34,318 bases of DNA from contig SLRF01000049.1 of the NCBI GenBank assembly GCA_007131065.1, positions 1-34,318 of the forward strand, read 5' to 3'. A model generated the notes under the pieces. That model saw only the letters and a program-made list of their open reading frames with translations. It ran no database searches and was not told the origin of the DNA. The stretch is from Candidatus Saccharimonadota bacterium (GTDB lineage: Bacteria; Patescibacteriota; Saccharimonadia; QS-5-54-17). A program made the position numbers and the translations under genes. Below, piece by piece: positions 33,098 to 34,318 of the stretch; positions within the stretch are counted from its first letter, which is position 1, and every line of letters begins with the position of its first letter.

Positions 33098-33451
33098 ATG
33101 AGAGTTAAACGAGGCGTTACCGCCAGGAAAAGACACAAGAAGCTACGCAAAGCCGCCAAAGGCATGCAACACAACCGGACATCTAGCCCTCGCATGGCTA
33201 GACAGGGTGTACAGAGGGCTATGCAATACCAGTACCGAGATCGTCGTAATCGTAAGAGAGATTTCCGTCGACTATGGATTACCCGTATTAATGCCGGTGC
33301 GCGTGAGCACGGTTTAAGCTATAGCCAGCTAATGAAGAAGCTAAACGATGCCGATGTCAAGCTCGACCGAAAGATACTAGCCCACTTAGCGGCCACTGAA
33401 CCCCACGCATTTAAAGGCGTTGTGGACTCAGTCAATAAATCATCTAAGTAA
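33098..33451 (+). CDS. rplT: 50S ribosomal protein L20
   Basis: The 117-residue protein matches L20: MRVKRGVTARKRHKKLRKAAKG with the long basic N-terminal extension, YRDRRNRKRDFRRLWITRINAGARE, and a globular C-terminal domain. L20 is needed early in 50S assembly and in some bacteria represses its own operon. AGAGG lies before ATG. It is followed by a bidirectional terminator shared with rnpB. Confidence 0.97.
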   Translation: MRVKRGVTARKRHKKLRKAAKGMQHNRTSSPRMARQGVQRAMQYQYRDRRNRKRDFRRLWITRINAGAREHGLSYSQLMKKLNDADVKLDRKILAHLAATEPHAFKGVVDSVNKSSK

Positions 33452-33469
33452 TTTTTAAATCGCAAAAAT

Positions 33470-33503
33470 AAAAAACCTGGAATCAAATGATTTCAGGTTT
33501 TTT
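33470..33503. terminator. Bidirectional terminator between rplT and rnpB
   Basis: ACCTGGAATCA pairs with TGATTTCAGGT (one G-U), flanked by an A run on the left and a T run on the right, so it can end rplT (plus) and rnpB (minus). Its arm TGATTTCAGGT is also part of the P3 repeat of rnpB (TGATTTCAGGTGCGGGG). Confidence 0.85.
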
Positions 33504-33711
33504 ATTGCAAGACCACGTATAAGCCGGATTCTGTCATTGAAGATAGCTATCTATCTAGTCCCGATATTGCTATCGGGATCAAGCGGGTAGTTGCTTACCG
33601 TCGCCTGGGCTAAGCATATGACGGCTCGCTCCTTGCAGCGGACGGGGTTTACCTCCCTACAATGGTCACCCATCGAGGCTGTGGGCTCTTACCCCACTCT
33701 TTTCACCCTTA

Positions 33712-33836
33712 CCCCGCACCTGAAACCGATAGTGCTTATGCACTTACGTGTAACTTTTTGATATATCTCGATTAAACGGATATATTTCAAAAATCCACCT
33801 ACTTGAACGTAAGTTCAATCGGTTTCAGGTGCGGGG
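33712..33836 (-). repeat. P12 insertion of rnpB: 19-bp inverted repeat
   Basis: CCCCGCACCTGAAACCGAT (33712-33730) and its exact complement (33818-33836) enclose 87 nt with further hairpins (GAACTTACGTTC, and TTTTTGA-ATATATC/GATATATCAAAAA). The first 14 bases equal those of the P3 repeat. There is no ORF inside. Confidence 0.8.
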
Positions 33837-33922
33837 CGGTATTGTCTCTGTGGCACTTTCCCTAGGATCACTCCCGGTTGCCGTTAGCAACCGTCCTGCC
33901 CATGCGCTGTCCGGACTTTCCT

Positions 33923-34224
33923 CCCCGCACCTGAAATCACTTAACGAAAGCCTACTCTTTTCTTCAGCTCCACTAGACCGCGACCGTATCGCTTGAGCTT
34001 ACGTTCACGTTCCTGAGCCAAAGCTTTCGTTAAAAATGCTTCGTAATACACAAGTTGCCAAGGTGTTCCAGTCTTAGTCGCGGAACTGTGGCCTTGGTTG
34101 TGTTGCTTAAATCGCTTCTGCAAATCTGCCGTTGAGCCGATATAGAAACTCCCGTTTTTCTTGCTCCTTAACAGATATACGTAATGCATACAGCGATTTT
34201 AGCATAGTGATTTCAGGTGCGGGG
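33923..34224 (-). repeat. P3 inverted repeat flanking the GIY-YIG ORF
   Basis: CCCCGCACCTGAAATCACT (33923-33941) and its exact complement (34206-34224) are 19 bp each, separated by 264 bp that hold the ORF. The left arm touches the first base of the ORF stop codon. As RNA they form a long P3 stem with the ORF as its loop. Confidence 0.9.
33941..34189 (-). CDS. Small GIY-YIG nuclease encoded inside rnpB
   Basis: The 82-residue protein is a single GIY-YIG domain of the short UPF0213/YhbQ-like type. It has YVYLL and FYIGST as the GIY and YIG strands, DLQKRFKQHN with the conserved Arg, YYEAF, and AQERERKLKRYG with the candidate catalytic Glu. No separate DNA-binding domain is present. It lies on the same strand as rnpB, exactly in the P3 loop. 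TAAAAT lies 6 nt before ATG (34196-34201), so it may have an internal promoter and a leaderless mRNA, or be read from the rnpB transcript. There is no ribosome binding site. A homing or mobility role is inference. Confidence 0.85.
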   Translation of the reverse strand: MHYVYLLRSKKNGSFYIGSTADLQKRFKQHNQGHSSATKTGTPWQLVYYEAFLTKALAQERERKLKRYGRGLVELKKRVGFR

Positions 34225-34252
34225 TAGCTATCCAGTGATCTTGCAATTAGAA

Positions 34253-34281
34253 ATTATAGAAGTCTATCGGCTTTTCTGCAA
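34253..34281 (-). promoter_or_regulatory. rnpB promoter
   Basis: On the minus strand -35 TTGCAG (34276-34281), 17 bp, perfect -10 TATAAT (34253-34258). The start is expected at about 34246, at the first base of P1. This places the GIY-YIG ORF inside the transcribed RNase P RNA. Confidence 0.75.
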
Positions 34282-34318
34282 ATCAGATTCTTCATCAAGT
34301 ATAATGTTGACCTGTTCG

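Larger units (their letters stand above)
33505..34245 (-). ncRNA. rnpB: RNase P RNA with ORF-bearing P3 insertion and extended P12
   Basis: RNase P RNA is the catalytic RNA that trims tRNA and tmRNA 5' ends. On the minus strand the core is clear: GAGGAAAGTCCGGAC (about 33910-33924), CACAGAGACAATACCGCC, GGTAAGGGTGAAAAG, GTAAGAGCCCAC, and 3' GACAGAATCCGGCTTAT (about 33518-33534). The 5' partners of the 3' end lie beyond the GIY-YIG ORF: TTGCAAGATCAC (34234-34245) pairs with GTGGTCTTGCAA (33505-33516) as P1, and GGATAGCTA (34225-34233) pairs with TAGCTATCT as P2. P3 is the 19-bp inverted repeat 34206-34224/33923-33941 around the ORF. P12 is a second 19-bp stem, 33818-33836/33712-33730. The promoter at 34253-34281 fits this 5' end. 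Total span is about 741 nt. Confidence 0.9.

Noticed and set aside
33505..33924. Compact rnpB ending at the conserved GAGGAAAGTCC core, with the GIY-YIG gene as an independent neighbour
   Set aside because: It would leave the 3' P1 and P2 strands unpaired; their exact partners and a promoter lie beyond the ORF.

Overview
Organism. The window reads as a chromosomal segment of a Candidate Phyla Radiation bacterium, most likely Candidatus Saccharibacteria (TM7). I infer this from the 5' half of the 16S rRNA gene, from the compact, mostly housekeeping gene set, and from the content: type IV pilus ATPase, ComM, a VirD4-like ATPase with a long disordered tail, a membrane-anchored Clp-like ATPase, bactofilin, and no amino-acid biosynthesis genes. 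UGA is a normal stop here (for example it ends the 118-residue membrane protein and the lipid kinase gene), so code 11 applies.

Layout. 1-1010: 5' part of 16S rRNA (minus strand) with its leader and promoter. 1011-6504: gyrB-gyrA-YuiD-like membrane protein (minus). 6522-10861: small charged protein plus VirD4/TraG-like ATPase (minus). 10917-15049: membrane protein-pheS-pheT (minus). 15089-15555: a strongly folded, unassigned RNA with promoter and terminator. 15734-17805: trpS and an rmuC gene broken by one in-frame UGA. 17905-21225: SprT-like protease, then a small membrane protein and the Clp-like ATPase. 21309-23511: argS and divergent smpB, the latter with a coupled upstream ORF. 23536-25464: a putative sRNA and pilB. 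25456-26773: trehalase-like protein. 26784-27581: ssrA (tmRNA) with repeated copies of its own 3' tail. 27646-32202: GalT-like HIT protein, comM, a one-TM protein, DUF4446, bactofilin, lipid-kinase-like protein. 32235-33503: infC-rpmI-rplT. 33505-34281: rnpB (RNase P RNA).

Main points. (1) The rnpB gene is split on the DNA: its P1 and P2 5' strands and its promoter lie beyond a GIY-YIG nuclease ORF, and that ORF is enclosed by a perfect 19-bp inverted repeat that forms P3. P12 is a second 19-bp stem that shares 14 identical bp with P3. The RNase P RNA therefore appears to carry a protein-coding insertion in P3. (2) PheT carries an NlpC/P60 (C40) peptidase-like domain with Cys and His in place, inserted into its B5 domain. 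(3) A roughly 430-nt folded RNA lies upstream of the pheS operon. (4) infC appears to start at AUC, and several genes have a -10 box 6-8 nt before the start codon, which suggests leaderless mRNAs.

Functional threads: translation (rRNA, aminoacyl-tRNA synthetases, IF3, L35, L20, RNase P), ribosome rescue (SmpB and tmRNA within about 4 kb), DNA topology (GyrAB), and DNA uptake/transfer and surface functions (PilB, ComM, VirD4-like, bactofilin), which fit a host-attached lifestyle.
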